The notes under the pieces were generated by a model that was not told the origin of the DNA, did no database searches, and saw only the letters and a list, made by a program, of their open reading frames with translations. Positions 57,301-61,516 of a stretch of 64,000 nucleotides of DNA are shown piece by piece (positions within the stretch are counted from its first letter, which is position 1; each line of letters starts with the position of its first letter). Position numbers and translations under genes: made by a program. The stretch is from Sipunculus nudus (taxonomy: Eukaryota > Annelida > Sipuncula > Golfingiida > Sipunculidae): NCBI GenBank assembly GCA_026874595.1, contig CM049310.1, positions 26,647,058-26,711,057 of the forward strand. The letters are read 5' to 3'.

Positions 57301-58433
57301 TTAATATACATCATCCCATAACCCATACCTATGTACATGCATAATATTAAAGAAATCTGTCAATCAGTTTTTGACTTGTGATGCTAAAAGTACTGTCAAG
57401 TGGCAATGATGGGGGTATTAAACGGCACAAAAACAAGAAAAGGATACTAGGTGGCACCACCAGTTTCCGGTACATGACATCACTATCCAAGATCTTTGTC
57501 CAACTTGATTTTTGGATAAATCCATGAAAGATTTCTTGAGATATTTAAGAATTTGTGTGATTTTCCCCAAAAATGGATCTATTCAAGGTCAAGGTCACTC
57601 TCCTAGTTGAGGTCATGACCCCATTTTAAATAGGCTTCGTCCTCTCACTTATATCTATAAATGTGTCAAGTTTGAAAAAGATTCTTGAAATATTTTTTTA
57701 GTTATTGTGTCCAAAAGAAATCTCGGCGGCGGCGGCGGCGCAACCGTGCCTAAACCATAGTATCTCCAGACTATGTCTGGCGATACAATTATGTATGCAC
57801 ATGTAAAGAATCTAAAGAACCTGTCAGAGATATACAAACACTACAGTACAGCACAGCATCAAAACAGAACCTGGCGCATAATCATCAGAAGAAAGTTCAA
57901 CCTTGATTGATGGTTTCACTATTTACTTTAGGTTCTAGTATACAGTAGATTTCAAGGTAGTATAGAAAGCATATAAAATAACTGATTAATAATTGATCAT
58001 TGGTCATTTTATTTTTCAATCATCTTTTATGATTTTAAAACCAATTCCTACCACTACTTAATTCCCAAACAGGCACCCAAATTACCTCTATGAATATGAT
58101 ACACTACAACTCTGTATAATTTACTTATAAACAGTAAAGAAATGACTATTCTGTTACTTTTTCCTTTTCTCAGCAATTACAAAACTGCATATCAACTGTT
58201 ATAAAACTATTATCTCTCAAAATATGCTGATAAATACATACCAGTATTGGTATTCAAAGACAAACATCTGTGATATGAATACACCAAGCTGTTGGATGTA
58301 TGGTATGCTCCCTAAACAATGAGTAACCAGTAGTAAAACATCATGCTAAAGTGAAATTTACCTGAGTCAGACAAAACCACAATATCTCTTTTCTTCTTCT
58401 TTATCTCTTTGACTGGACTCTCTTCATCTGAAT
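11714..58433 (-). CDS. RFC1: RFC1 (replication factor C large subunit), C-terminal 991 residues in 22 exons
   Basis: Twenty-two minus-strand exons from 58433 down to 11714 join in frame (2976 nt of full codons, 991 residues plus TGA). RFC1 is the large subunit of the heteropentameric clamp loader that places PCNA on primer-template junctions in the nucleus. Domains in the translated part: acidic/basic linker (about 1-250) including a PIP-like DFFG segment, BRCT domain (about 254-350), AAA+ ATPase with Walker A GPPGVGKTTT (about residue 485) and Walker B LVMDEVDG (about 550), RFC1 C-terminal domain (about 680-890), and a Lys-rich tail. Vertebrate RFC1 has about 1150 residues, so about 130-150 N-terminal residues lie beyond the window. 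All introns are GT-AG. No lesion is seen. Both DIRS copies and the LINE lie in its introns in the same orientation. Confidence 0.96.
12391..13460 (-). pseudogene. DIRS copy 1 tyrosine recombinase, frameshifted
   Basis: N-terminal SAM-like part (YDSRWCLFIEWASSRGI, LSYPSLRGYCAALL), then the first catalytic Arg in LASAGRRSELHAL. The C-terminal box has HNIR (His-x-x-Arg) and RFYLKDV with the nucleophile Tyr, but it lies in another frame (12391-12786). The break falls at a run of 13 C at 12796-12808. All catalytic residues (R, H-x-x-R, Y) survive, so a single indel in the homopolymer accounts for the inactivation. Confidence 0.78.
13700..15050 (-). pseudogene. DIRS copy 1 reverse transcriptase and RNase H
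   Basis: RT blocks FYSRLFLVPKPHGR, WAFKIDLTDAYFHVPIHP, FQALPFGINVAPWIF and the thumb segment LLQNLGFLVNAEKS..FLGVTLDF are all present but in different frames. The YLDD catalytic segment seen in copy 2 is missing through a deletion of about 40 bp near 14480-14490. RNase H follows: YTDAS, LELRAV and RTDNTT supply the first three acidic residues; the last position (SHLPGMSNILTG) lacks the usual AD. So this copy cannot make a working RT. Confidence 0.75.
15089..16700 (-). pseudogene. DIRS copy 1 gag-like ORF with short intron
   Basis: The predicted ATG is at 16700. The N-terminus is a zinc-binding Cys/His cluster (CVSCGS, CFHCRS, CFYCQTW, HDWSH). Consensus donor CAG|GTAAGT at 16293 and acceptor TTGCAG ending at 16255 predict a 39-bp intron whose retention brings in an in-frame TAA; splicing keeps frame. 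The reading then runs through WSEIALQCQAWRTRKSALLD and VCMEFTDH, has an in-frame stop at 15894-15896, and near 15325 shifts frame into a basic tail (RSDRQARL..SSKRGSTKK) ending at 15089. Structural nucleocapsid protein by position; not functional in this copy. Confidence 0.65.
16255..16293 (-). other. Predicted 39-bp intron in DIRS gag, copy 1
   Basis: GTAAGT at the 5' end and a CCGTTTCCTTGCAG acceptor at the 3' end, inside gag at the same place as the predicted 64-bp intron of copy 2 (62570-62633). Confidence 0.55.
16993..17463. other. Intron between DIRS copy 1 and RFC1 exon
   Basis: Contains the small TIR element at 17073-17411; otherwise AT-rich with no recognisable feature. Confidence 0.5.
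17073..17411. mobile_element. MITE-like element with 35-bp inverted ends
   Basis: Ends share GGTATGGTTCTCAGGCAC (17091-17108 and, inverted, 17376-17393), extended outward by AGGCCAAAA and A-rich sequence. About 340 bp, no coding capacity. No clear target duplication was found, so the superfamily is open. Confidence 0.6.
17464..17664 (-). CDS. RFC1: RFC1 penultimate exon
   Basis: 67 codons: VKSAFTRTYNKEVHMTPYST, then an acidic stretch (DELGEEGTQAALSDQEDDDD) and ADAMIK. The AFTRxYNKExHxTPYS block and DAMIK end match RFC1. Acceptor tatatcag, donor gtaggt. Confidence 0.95.
17798..20570 (-). mobile_element. Family A repeat, reverse orientation, with nested TIR element
   Basis: On the minus strand it starts ACAAGTGACCCATGGGTCAT, GACGCTCAGCTGA, and ends in the hairpin AGTCATGCTGGGC..GTCAGCTGAGCTAAAA type (plus 17798-17830). 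The 5' and 3' ends share an inverted GCTCAGCTGA. The interior has a GGAC/GTCC run near 17845-17895, AGGTCA units at 18140-18590, and a unit at 20100-20340 closely related to 35690-35930. Interrupted at 18977-19986. Non-coding; Helentron-associated or pearl-like structure is possible, not proven. Confidence 0.6.
18977..19986. mobile_element. TIR DNA element (about 1.0 kb) nested in family A
   Basis: Ends CAGGGTTCGTAC and, inverted, CAGGGTTCATACGCACC, each followed by repeated CAAGCACTTTTCAAGG segments. Flanked by TGTAA on both sides (18972-18976 and 19987-19991). Non-coding. Ends resemble hAT-type CAGGG termini, but the visible duplication is 5 bp rather than 8. A hairpin tail of family C lies inside near 19140-19235. 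Confidence 0.6.
20641..20851. repeat. 63-bp minisatellite overlapping an RFC1 splice donor
   Basis: About 3.3 units; TATCAG recurs at 20711, 20774 and 20837. The unit nearest the exon contains the real donor AAG|GTGAGT, and the others carry copies: AAGGTGAGG and AAGGCGAGT. See findings. Confidence 0.8.
20849..21062 (-). CDS. RFC1: RFC1 C-terminal domain exon flanked by splice-site minisatellites
   Basis: Completes an Asn codon, then MCGDKRALNMDYLPHMKHSL, TRPLIRLGQEGVPEVIRIMD and VREDVDSILEVSKWP. Both ends of the exon extend into tandem repeats: a 50-bp repeat including the exon start and acceptor lies upstream, and a 63-bp repeat including the donor lies downstream. Acceptor ttttccag, donor gtgagt. 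Confidence 0.95.
21024..21215. repeat. 50-bp minisatellite overlapping an RFC1 splice acceptor
   Basis: Four units; the segment ending CTTATCACCACACA recurs at 21041-21060, 21091-21110, 21141-21160 and (diverged) 21191-21210. The first unit is the start of the coding exon plus its acceptor; one upstream copy retains an intact TTTTCCAG at 21163. Confidence 0.85.
21850..21995 (-). CDS. RFC1: RFC1 C-terminal domain exon
   Basis: Encodes AIFATVYPGDTMRGSIGQM, FPSWLGKNSTRSKNDRIL and QELKAHMRL. FPSWLGK(H/N)S is the best-conserved piece of the RFC1 C-terminal domain. Acceptor ttttttcag, donor gtgagt. Confidence 0.97.
22422..22539 (-). CDS. RFC1: RFC1 exon
   Basis: Completes the Arg codon, then GDIKKHLDLLSRTADSLAQA and SIRSGSNWSLLPVE. 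NWSLLP is conserved. Acceptor tgtattgtag; donor gtaaga. Confidence 0.96.
23378..23532 (-). CDS. RFC1: RFC1 exon
   Basis: Encodes GPFDVCRKVFVGGEETAGMS, HDKTELFFHDYSIGPLFVQE and NYPFVTPYAA. The FFHDYSIxPLFVQENY block is strongly conserved in RFC1. Acceptor tatctgtag, donor gtgaga; ends with two bases of an Arg codon. Confidence 0.97.
23672..23770 (-). CDS. RFC1: RFC1 exon
   Basis: 33 codons: VIHNLSMWSAQETSLTYEQL, then KADAKKAKKDMKL. VLHNLSMW is a conserved RFC1 block. Acceptor atgacttcag, donor gtaaga. Confidence 0.96.
24451..24546 (-). CDS. RFC1: RFC1 AAA+ lid exon
   Basis: 32 codons: AAMMSIAYREGLKLPPNALN, then EIIGAANQDVRQ. The GANQDIRQ-type sensor 2 segment is conserved. Acceptor ggtttccag, donor gtgaga. 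Confidence 0.97.
25017..25154 (-). CDS. RFC1: RFC1 AAA+ sensor 1 exon
   Basis: 46 codons: ELIALIKNSKIPIICMCNDR, then KIRSLANYCFDLRFQRPR and VEQIK. IICMCND is the sensor 1 strand. Acceptor tccttacag, donor gtaata. Confidence 0.97.
25570..25664 (-). CDS. RFC1: RFC1 Walker B exon
   Basis: Encodes GKSGNNEGQKHCLVMDEVDG, then MAGNEDRGGVQ. DEVD is the Walker B acidic pair; GMAGNEDRGG follows as in all RFC1 proteins. Acceptor gacaccag, donor gtattt. Confidence 0.97.
26318..26429 (-). CDS. RFC1: RFC1 AAA+ exon
   Basis: Encodes EAGYSFVELNASDTRSKKSL then ETTVSEALNNHTLVDYM and one base of a Gly codon. The VELNASDTRSK motif is diagnostic of RFC subunits. Acceptor cacaccag, donor gtaggt. Confidence 0.97.
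27125..27222 (-). CDS. RFC1: RFC1 Walker A exon
   Basis: Encodes NKFSDDGSGHKAALLSGPP then GVGKTTTATLVCK, the complete P-loop of the AAA+ ATPase with its catalytic Lys-Thr. Acceptor gttttgtag, donor gtatga. Confidence 0.97.
27663..28011 (-). CDS. RFC1: RFC1 linker plus start of AAA+ module
   Basis: Encodes a Lys/Ser/Thr/Pro-rich linker (KELKKKTESKTP, then VSTPKKEESLAVLGK) followed by LLWVDKYKPQSLKNIIGQQG, DKSCARKLLHWLNNW and AAGKKPV. The VDKYKP..SLKxIIGQQGD motif is the RFC box at the start of the ATPase. Acceptor tgtgttcag, donor gtaagt. Confidence 0.95.
28405..28515 (-). CDS. RFC1: RFC1 end of BRCT
   Basis: 37 codons: AEGFGTKVLDEDGLFNLIRT, LPGKRSKYEIAAEAEVK. The LDEDGLxNLIRTxPGKxSKYEIA block is characteristic. 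Acceptor ctgtttcag, donor gtagtc. Confidence 0.95.
28755..28934 (-). CDS. RFC1: RFC1 BRCT domain exon
   Basis: 60 codons: GADNCLEGLTFVITGVLESV, ERDEAKTLVERYGGKVTG and KKTSYIVIGRDPGESKTKK. A textbook BRCT core (FVITG, GGKV, TSYIV), the module that binds 5'-phosphorylated double-stranded DNA in RFC1. Acceptor atgtcacag; donor gtggtg is weak. Confidence 0.96.
29428..29535 (-). CDS. RFC1: RFC1 exon preceding BRCT
   Basis: 36 codons: STSPDDKTPLQRSKSSYRAY then LHREGPKALGSKEIPQ. The YLNREGPKALGSKEIPKG-type block is a signature of RFC1 just before the BRCT domain. Acceptor attttgtag, donor gtaaaa. Confidence 0.94.
30204..30266 (-). CDS. RFC1: RFC1 linker exon
   Basis: 21 codons: VTPKKTPPLTSEKKVTPEKG plus T. 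Acceptor tctcctcag, donor gtaagt. It is separated from the previous exon by an 11-kb intron made almost entirely of repeats. Confidence 0.8.
30290..30800 (+). repeat. Interspersed repeat, family D
   Basis: Three approximate units of about 180 bp, each with GTGACCTCTGACCTCATTAAA or a variant and AAAATCCATCATAA. Begins near ACAAGAGCACTGCAAATAG. The PRPF6 intron copy at 5760-6420 is in the opposite orientation. Non-coding. Confidence 0.6.
30836..33047. repeat. Family C: ~183-bp tandem array with hairpin tail
   Basis: Units hold GAACTTGATCTGTAACTGG, a TCATTATCTGCCCACACACC block, ATCAGGCC and GTCATGAAAATTT, at a period of about 182-185 bp. An interior stretch at 31230-31870 differs and ends in a GGAC/GACGG run (31790-31835). 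The right end is a stem-loop (TATGCCCCGGC..GTGGCGCAGGCATA) followed by A-rich sequence; a related tail lies at 19140-19235. Non-coding. Confidence 0.6.
33048..33967. other. RFC1 intron segment, unique-looking
   Basis: About 0.9 kb of AT-rich intron between family C and family A with a T/A-rich stretch at 33430-33475. Nothing recognised. Confidence 0.5.
33968..35166 (+). mobile_element. Family A repeat, complete-looking copy
   Basis: 5' end ACAAGTGACCCAGGGGTCAT then GACGCTCAGCTGA; 3' end AGCTCAGATGACTTTCAGTC then AGCTGAGCTAAAA, preceded by a GGAC run (35094-35118). The 3' end can fold: CAGCTGAGCT pairs with AGCTCAGATG. Units of about 170-340 bp inside carry GATTCTAGGTCCAGT and GATTTGTGCCCTGTTAACAG. 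Non-coding. Confidence 0.6.
35167..41366 (+). repeat. ~339-bp tandem array ending in a family A terminus
   Basis: About ten units, marked by GGTGGCGCCACC or a variant near 35184, 35520, 35993, 36332, 36672, 37011, 39999, 40336, 40675 and 41010. Each unit also holds GATTCTAGGTCCAGTCGTTA and GGGTAACAGAGACCTAATTT. The array ends at 41366 with the family A hairpin after a GGAC run. It is interrupted by a family B element at 37324-39974. The repeated short peptides readable in it are not genes. Confidence 0.8.
37324..39974 (+). mobile_element. Family B repeat nested in the tandem array
   Basis: Left end ACAAGGGACCTATGGGTCAC then GACGCTCAGCTG; right end ATAGCTCAGATGACTTATAG then TCAGCTGAGCTAAA, preceded by a long GGAC/GACGG run (39863-39915). 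The array unit continues on both sides (AATAGAGGAA before, AATTGTAAAAAATC after), which fixes both boundaries. It shares its ends with family A. Non-coding. Copies at 46995-49425 and 63448-64000. Confidence 0.75.
41398..41573 (-). CDS. RFC1: RFC1 Lys/Pro/Ser/Thr-rich linker exon
   Basis: Encodes GPSFASKLAGRLKGSVPETP, DKKTSPHKSPAKV and a TPPAKSPAK end. Acceptor tatcacag, donor gtaagc. SPAK/TPK repeats resemble the KTPKKTKSSPAKK region of vertebrate RFC1. It sits at the edge of the family-A repeat array (31 bp away). Confidence 0.82.
41574..42550. other. RFC1 introns, no element recognised
   Basis: Introns 41574-41964 and 42023-42550. AT-rich; the only open frames are short and not supported. 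Confidence 0.45.
41965..42022 (-). CDS. RFC1: RFC1 small linker exon
   Basis: Encodes VKREETRIKEKVTQTSSNS and one base of a Gly codon. Acceptor ttttgaag, donor gtcagt. Low-complexity linker; supported by phase rather than strong homology. Confidence 0.75.
42551..42640 (-). CDS. RFC1: RFC1 exon
   Basis: 30 codons: EVHEDMEIHDDSDFEDTLRN then LDDHDFKAKK, matching the acidic LHEDEEFARTLAMLDE-type segment of RFC1. Acceptor ttccacag, donor gtaaat; phase 0 at both ends. Confidence 0.85.
42695..42915. mobile_element. Small TIR element with G/C runs
   Basis: Left end CAGGGGCGGATCCAGG, right end inverted CAAAAGCAGATCCAGG, interior of G and C runs. About 220 bp, non-coding. CAGGGGC-type ends are typical of short hAT-like elements in invertebrates; a clear target duplication was not found. 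Confidence 0.5.
42916..43778. repeat. RFC1 intron with a short duplicated segment
   Basis: Within 43085-43230 a block of about 65 bp (GAACATAAAAACTAAAACAC and flanks) occurs twice. A GGACAGACAGACA run sits at 43388-43400. No gene seen. Confidence 0.45.
43779..43972 (-). CDS. RFC1: RFC1 exon with PIP-like DFFG motif
   Basis: Encodes DEDDHIKKEKTIEEAFSKV, KKRPHEEEKKKTPISAADFF and GAATVKRTE. The segment parallels TPTSVLDYFG in vertebrate RFC1; it is a non-canonical PCNA-box-like motif. Donor gtactt is weak. The acceptor at 43973-43974 keeps phase with the upstream exon. Confidence 0.88.
43973..44346. other. RFC1 intron before LINE target site
   Basis: Unique-looking AT-rich intron. Nothing recognised. 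Confidence 0.45.
44347..44360. repeat. LINE target-site duplication, 3' side
   Basis: AATTTTAACCCATT, immediately next to the poly(A) tail; identical to 56397-56410. Confidence 0.93.
44536..45815 (-). pseudogene. LINE ORF2, 3' part, with one in-frame stop
   Basis: Continuation of ORF2 in the same frame once the insertion and one TA are discounted: SIKRLLCDFIWRAKKPKV, GGINIPDV, then to a Cys/His cluster CSFCFNDHENIVHLFFEC typical of the L1/Tx1 C-terminus. A single TAG at 44842-44844 interrupts it (context SRNF*FKIKAWL), after which the frame stays open to the TAA at 44536. Total ORF2 would be about 1270 residues, usual for the clade. So ORF2 has one substitution-type stop plus the insertion. 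Confidence 0.85.
45905..46140. repeat. 33-bp minisatellite near left end of DNA element
   Basis: About six units of TTTCTTATTTCAAGGAATAT plus TTACTTGAATTAG, period 33 bp. Related TTCAAGGAA/TTTCTTG motifs occur near the right end too. Confidence 0.8.
46995..49425 (+). mobile_element. Family B repeat nested in the DNA element
   Basis: Starts ACAAAGGGCCCATGGGTCAC, GGCGCGCAGCTG and ends AGCTCAGATGACTTACAGTC, AGCTGAGCTAA. It is colinear with 37324-39974 (shared block TAGATGAGTTGGGTTGGACA near 38388 and 48569) but more diverged. Non-coding. Confidence 0.7.
49885..50014 (-). CDS. Possible terminal exon of an unknown gene inside the DNA element
   Basis: 43 codons with a stop: HDHHARSIMGSSVYYKAQAD, GYSETIWDKEQLSKI and YPASSDK. 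Preceded by a good acceptor (CATTTCCTTTCCAG). The amino-acid mix looks coding, unlike its surroundings, but no family is recognised and no upstream exon in matching phase could be proven (51009-51188 is a weak candidate with a GTGAGT donor). It could be part of a degraded transposon gene, a captured exon, or chance. Confidence 0.25.
51280..51356. repeat. Microsatellite, TC-rich then (TA)n
   Basis: CT-rich run at 51280-51318 followed by about 18 TA units at 51320-51356. Confidence 0.95.
52130..52372. repeat. Right terminal region of the DNA element, duplicated at 51760-51900
   Basis: Both segments contain GATATTTCTTGAAAT-type, AAAGCTG(T/C)AACCTCATA and TTATGGCTACAAA blocks and both end TTTTTTGCAGTG followed by TA. 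Thus two right ends lie 470 bp apart. Confidence 0.7.
52375..54913 (-). CDS. LINE ORF2, 5' part: APE endonuclease and reverse transcriptase
   Basis: Starts at an ATG at 54913 (a second Met, MVNKFTF, is six codons on). AP-endonuclease-like domain (about 1-245): LSLNVRGLRN, FLQECHC, WGGDFNV and MDHSAVV supply the Asn, Glu, Asp/Asn and Asp-His catalytic positions. RT domain (about 480-760): LVKLIPKPGKD, WRPISLLNVD, DLEAAFDSVEHDF, RGTRQGDPLAPYLF and the catalytic MFADDTTIFV. The coding sequence is then cut by the DNA element ending at 52372; it resumes at 45815. Open throughout. Confidence 0.93.
55135..55980 (-). CDS. LINE ORF1 protein (coiled coil plus RNA-binding domain)
   Basis: Intact 281-residue ORF. 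N-terminal basic/Ser-rich tail (NPKRQRAELSSSSS), then a long coiled coil of heptads (about residues 50-130: MLDDLETKLVRKITQKYEKT, LLEAKVLTLETENKQLK), then the L1 ORF1-type RRM-like domain starting ELEQYSRKSNTRIFGVQKRG. Such proteins trimerise and coat LINE RNA in the cytoplasm. No frameshift or stop. A 221-nt spacer separates it from ORF2. Confidence 0.9.
   Translation of the reverse strand: MLFVMSGNPKRQRAELSSSSSNSPVSPQNKKFHSVQTKIKSKTGEMAGITKEALRKMLDDLETKLVRKITQKYEKTVELLEAKVLTLETENKQLKTDIEKLNGKMSELEEQNGKSNSEIKEAMKKNIELEQYSRKSNTRIFGVQKRGHGHKGGENCSETVQKLCREKLGFEVDPKDIDAAHLAGKYNRNKHDSKPRAIIVKFVRRDVKILVMKERRQLKNTGIVIVDDLCRELHELYNRVRIDARVTDAWTWDGKIFVKDMEGNIHTVRYGEPLTDLPKAE
56397..56410. repeat. 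LINE target-site duplication, 5' side
   Basis: AATTTTAACCCATT, identical in 14 of 14 bases to 44347-44360; defines the 5' end of the LINE at 56396. Confidence 0.93.
56577..57783 (-). mobile_element. Helitron/Helentron-like element 3
   Basis: On the minus strand it starts TCGCCAGACATAGTCTGG after an A, then AGATACTATGG, and ends with the hairpin GGCACC-AGC-GGTGCC, AAGAAATGT and CTAG followed by T. The same ends as element 1 (2029-4200) in opposite orientation, with a GCC run at 57724-57740 in common. The core has diverged AGGTCAAGGTCAC units and a GGTGGCGCCACC palindrome at 57124. Non-coding. Confidence 0.72.
57784..58361. other. RFC1 intron between Helitron 3 and exon
   Basis: AT-rich, unique-looking. 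Nothing recognised. Confidence 0.45.
58362..58433 (-). CDS. RFC1: RFC1 exon (most upstream in window)
   Basis: Encodes DSDEESPVKEIKKKKRDIVV then LSDS, an acidic/basic linker like the DSDSESEE region of vertebrate RFC1. Starts in the last two bases of a codon and ends with one base of an Asp codon completed at 43972. Acceptor cattatag, donor gtaaat. A DIRS element ends only about 50 bp upstream of this acceptor. Confidence 0.82.
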
Positions 58434-58849
58434 CTATAATGATAAAATAAAGATTTATGTCAGTGTCATATTAATGATGCGAACCCCCCCATTCCCCTCC
58501 CCATGAATGGTGGTTTTGATAGTAAACGGATGTGAGCGTTTTCTGTATTAATGAGAATATTCTCTGTTAGTATTCACATGCCAGAAGCCCCACTGACAAA
58601 ATTTTCCCTGAGTAGGCCTATCATCGCCCTCTTCCGCCTCATTCTCGGTATCTAGGTCATGCCTCGTTTTGGTAGAGACACTTATTAGGGCGAAGTAGGA
58701 AGTATCGGGGGAGGGAGAGATGATTGTAATACAGAAAAGCTCACATCCGTTTACTAACAAAACCACCATTCATGGGGAGGGGAATGGGGGGGGGGGGTTT
58801 ATTACGTAAACATAGATGTGAGCGTTTTCTGTATTAATGAGAAGAAACA

Positions 58850-59970
58850 GATAAACCATAGGGAGTGAGATACTGACCTGGAACGACGAGGATGAAGAGA
58901 ATGCGGTCAGCAAGTAGTAGAAACCACAGCAGAAGACGACGTCTGCAGGCAGGTATGGGGCCGAACATGAGTAGACGGCGAGGAAGCTGTGCTGTTGACG
59001 TTAACGATAGTGCCAGCGGCAGCCACAGGACCCATGGCATATAGGCCGGAGTCCTGCAGGCGGACATCCTTGAAGTAAAATTCAGTAAACCATGGAAGGG
59101 GACTTCCAGATACCAATTTTGACCAGCACAGCAGGAGACACGCCCCAAAGGTGAGCGAAGGAGGAGGCTATAGCCCTGACCTCATGAGCCCTGACATGGA
59201 AGGACTGGAGGTCAGCCGGACGTAAAGAGTCATGGGCCGCGATGATAGCAGCCTTTATCCAGTTAATGATAGTAATAGGACTTATTTCTTTATCGCTGCA
59301 CCCAATTTAGAAGAAATAAAAAGTTTCTAAGGCCCCCCGGAGTGATTTGGTAGCCTTAAGATAGTACCTTAAGGCCCGGACGGGGCAATTCGTGGCGCCG
59401 AACCGGTACCGGCCGTTAGGCAGGGCAGGAACGTGCCACAAAATTGCGGGATCATTGTAAGACTGCGATTTACAATAAAAGTCCGGAGGAAAGTGAAAGT
59501 CCGCTGACGAACCGTCAGCCGCAATTTGAGAAAATTTAGGATCGGCCATGATAGCATGAAGCTCAGCTCGACGGCCAGCAGTGGCGAGCACCAGGAGGAA
59601 GGCCGTCTTACGCGACAGATGGAGCAGGTGCGCAGAGCGGAGCGGCTCATAACGAGCGCCGCGGAGGTGTCAAGTACCACGTCAAGGCGCCAAGAAGGAA
59701 CCACGTGCTGTGGGCAGGACGAACGAGCGCGGACCCCCTGGAGAAAATCTGTTACGACAGGATGACGGACAACCGAATCCCGACCGAGGGGGCGAAGCAT
59801 GGAAAGAAGAGCCGCCCGATAGCGGCGAATAGTGGGGAAGGAAAAAACGTTTATCCTTTAATAAAAGCAGTAGGAAATGGAGGAGCGACTGGACCGGCGG
59901 ATCCAGTGGATCTATATGACGCTCCCTGGCCCATCGAGAGAAGATGAGCCAGCAGGAGTCATACACACGG
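58850..59970 (-). pseudogene. DIRS copy 2 tyrosine recombinase, decayed
   Basis: Pieces in several frames: YDSCWLIFSRWARERHIDPL (59960-59900), LRPLGRDSVVRHPVVTDFLQ, then LATAGRRAELHAIMADPKFS with the first catalytic Arg, and VPALPNGRYRFGATNCPVRA. The C-terminal part with the H-x-x-R and Tyr is broken by stops and frame changes (59250-59000). Confidence 0.7.
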
Positions 59971-60439
59971 TTGGAAGATCGTCAACAGGGAGCCGCTGCA
60001 AGAGCAGCAACCGGTGTTGACAACCCTTGATGTTTGAGCGATCGGACGACAGTAAGAAAGCGCTCAGAGGATATGACTGAACAGCGCGAGGACGGAGTGG
60101 AAGATCGACTGACAGCGGTAGGAGAAAGGGCGGACAGACGAGAAACGAATGGCACCCAGGAAACCACGGAGCCGCTGGATGAAACAGGACGATCAGGATG
60201 AGGTCCGTGAGAGGCGCCGCCGAGAGACGCAGAAGTAACGTCTGGATCTGCGCCGGGCCGGGAACCCGTACAAGAACCAACCAGTCCAGGCGGACGGGGG
60301 CGTGTCCGGGAGAAGGACGCGAGGGCGACGTAGCCGTGGACAGGACAGAACGAGGGGCGGAGGGTTCGGGAAATCGATCAGGTCAAAATCCGAAGTCCCC
60401 CAAGCACTGAAGTTCCCCCGGAGAACTGGCAGAGGGAGA

Positions 60440-61500
60440 GAAACAGCTGTAAGGGTACCGAGGCGATCCTGGGAAAGGGAGTCAGCGCGGACATTCAAGG
60501 CGCCGCGGACATGATGAGCCTGAGGTGTAATACCGAGAAGGATACACAGGTCGAACAGGAGATGCGCGGAGCAACTGCACCGGGTGGACGAACAGGCGGC
60601 CCATAGGGATGAACGTGGCCGCCCAGCTGAGGGAACCGTGCAAGGTAGCGGCCAGATTTGAGCTGACATGACGAGCCGACAGAAGGGAGCGGATCCGCTG
60701 GCGCAGACTGACCGCGAAGTTGAGCGGGAGAGATACATGACCGGCCTGAAAATCCAGGACCACACCCAGAAACTGAATGGTCTGGGTAGGGACCAGATGA
60801 GACTTCTGAAAATTGACCAGAAAGCCCAGATCGTGAAGAAGGGAAAGCACGAGGGCACGGTGGTGGAGAAGTAGATCGCGAGAAGGGGCGTGAACGAGCC
60901 AGTCGTCCAAATACGGGAGACGGATACCCCGACTGACCGGAGGTAAGTGCTCACAGCATGAACAAGGATCCTAAAGATCCACGGCGCAATATTGATCCCA
61001 AACGGGAGGGCTCTGAATTGAAACATGCAAGCGCTGTAGGCGAACTGAAGGAACGGCTGAGACACAGGGTGGATAGGTACATGGAAATACGCGTCCGTTA
61101 AATCGATCTTGAACGCCCAGTCACCCTGGCGGATGGTGCGGAGCACGGCGGGAATACTGAACATTCGAAAACAGGGTGGTCGAGGAAAGGCATTGAGGCT
61201 CTTCAGATTGATAATCGGGCGCCACTGCCCGTGTGGCTTGGGTACAAGAAAGATGCGGGAATAAAAACTGGGAGATCCGGGACTGACCGGAATAATGGCG
61301 CCCTCAGGAGAAGGGACCGAATGGCATCTTCCAGCGCGAGACGCTTGCCCGGATCCAGGGGCAGTGGAGTAACGAATGGAAACGCCGTGCGGGGTAGAGG
61401 AGTGAAAAATGAAATTCGGAAACCGAAACGAATGGTGCTTAAACGATTGGATGCGATGTGATACGCCTCCAGGCCGGATAACAGGCCAGAAGGCGGCCTC
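60440..61500 (-). pseudogene. DIRS copy 2 reverse transcriptase, RNase H core deleted
   Basis: RT blocks FYSRIFLVPKPHGQWRPI, WAFKIDLTDAYFHVPIHP, FRALPFGINIAPWIF, then after a frameshift near 60930 the catalytic LPYLDDWLVHA and the thumb LLHDLGFLVNFQKS..FLGVVLDF. Directly after the RT (QLLR, near 60575) the sequence jumps to HLLFDLCILLG..HHVRGALNVRADSLS, the end of RNase H. Compared with copy 1 about 370 bp holding the TDAS, ELRAV and RTDNT motifs are gone. Confidence 0.75.
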
Positions 61501-61516
61501 CAACCGACCTGGAGAG

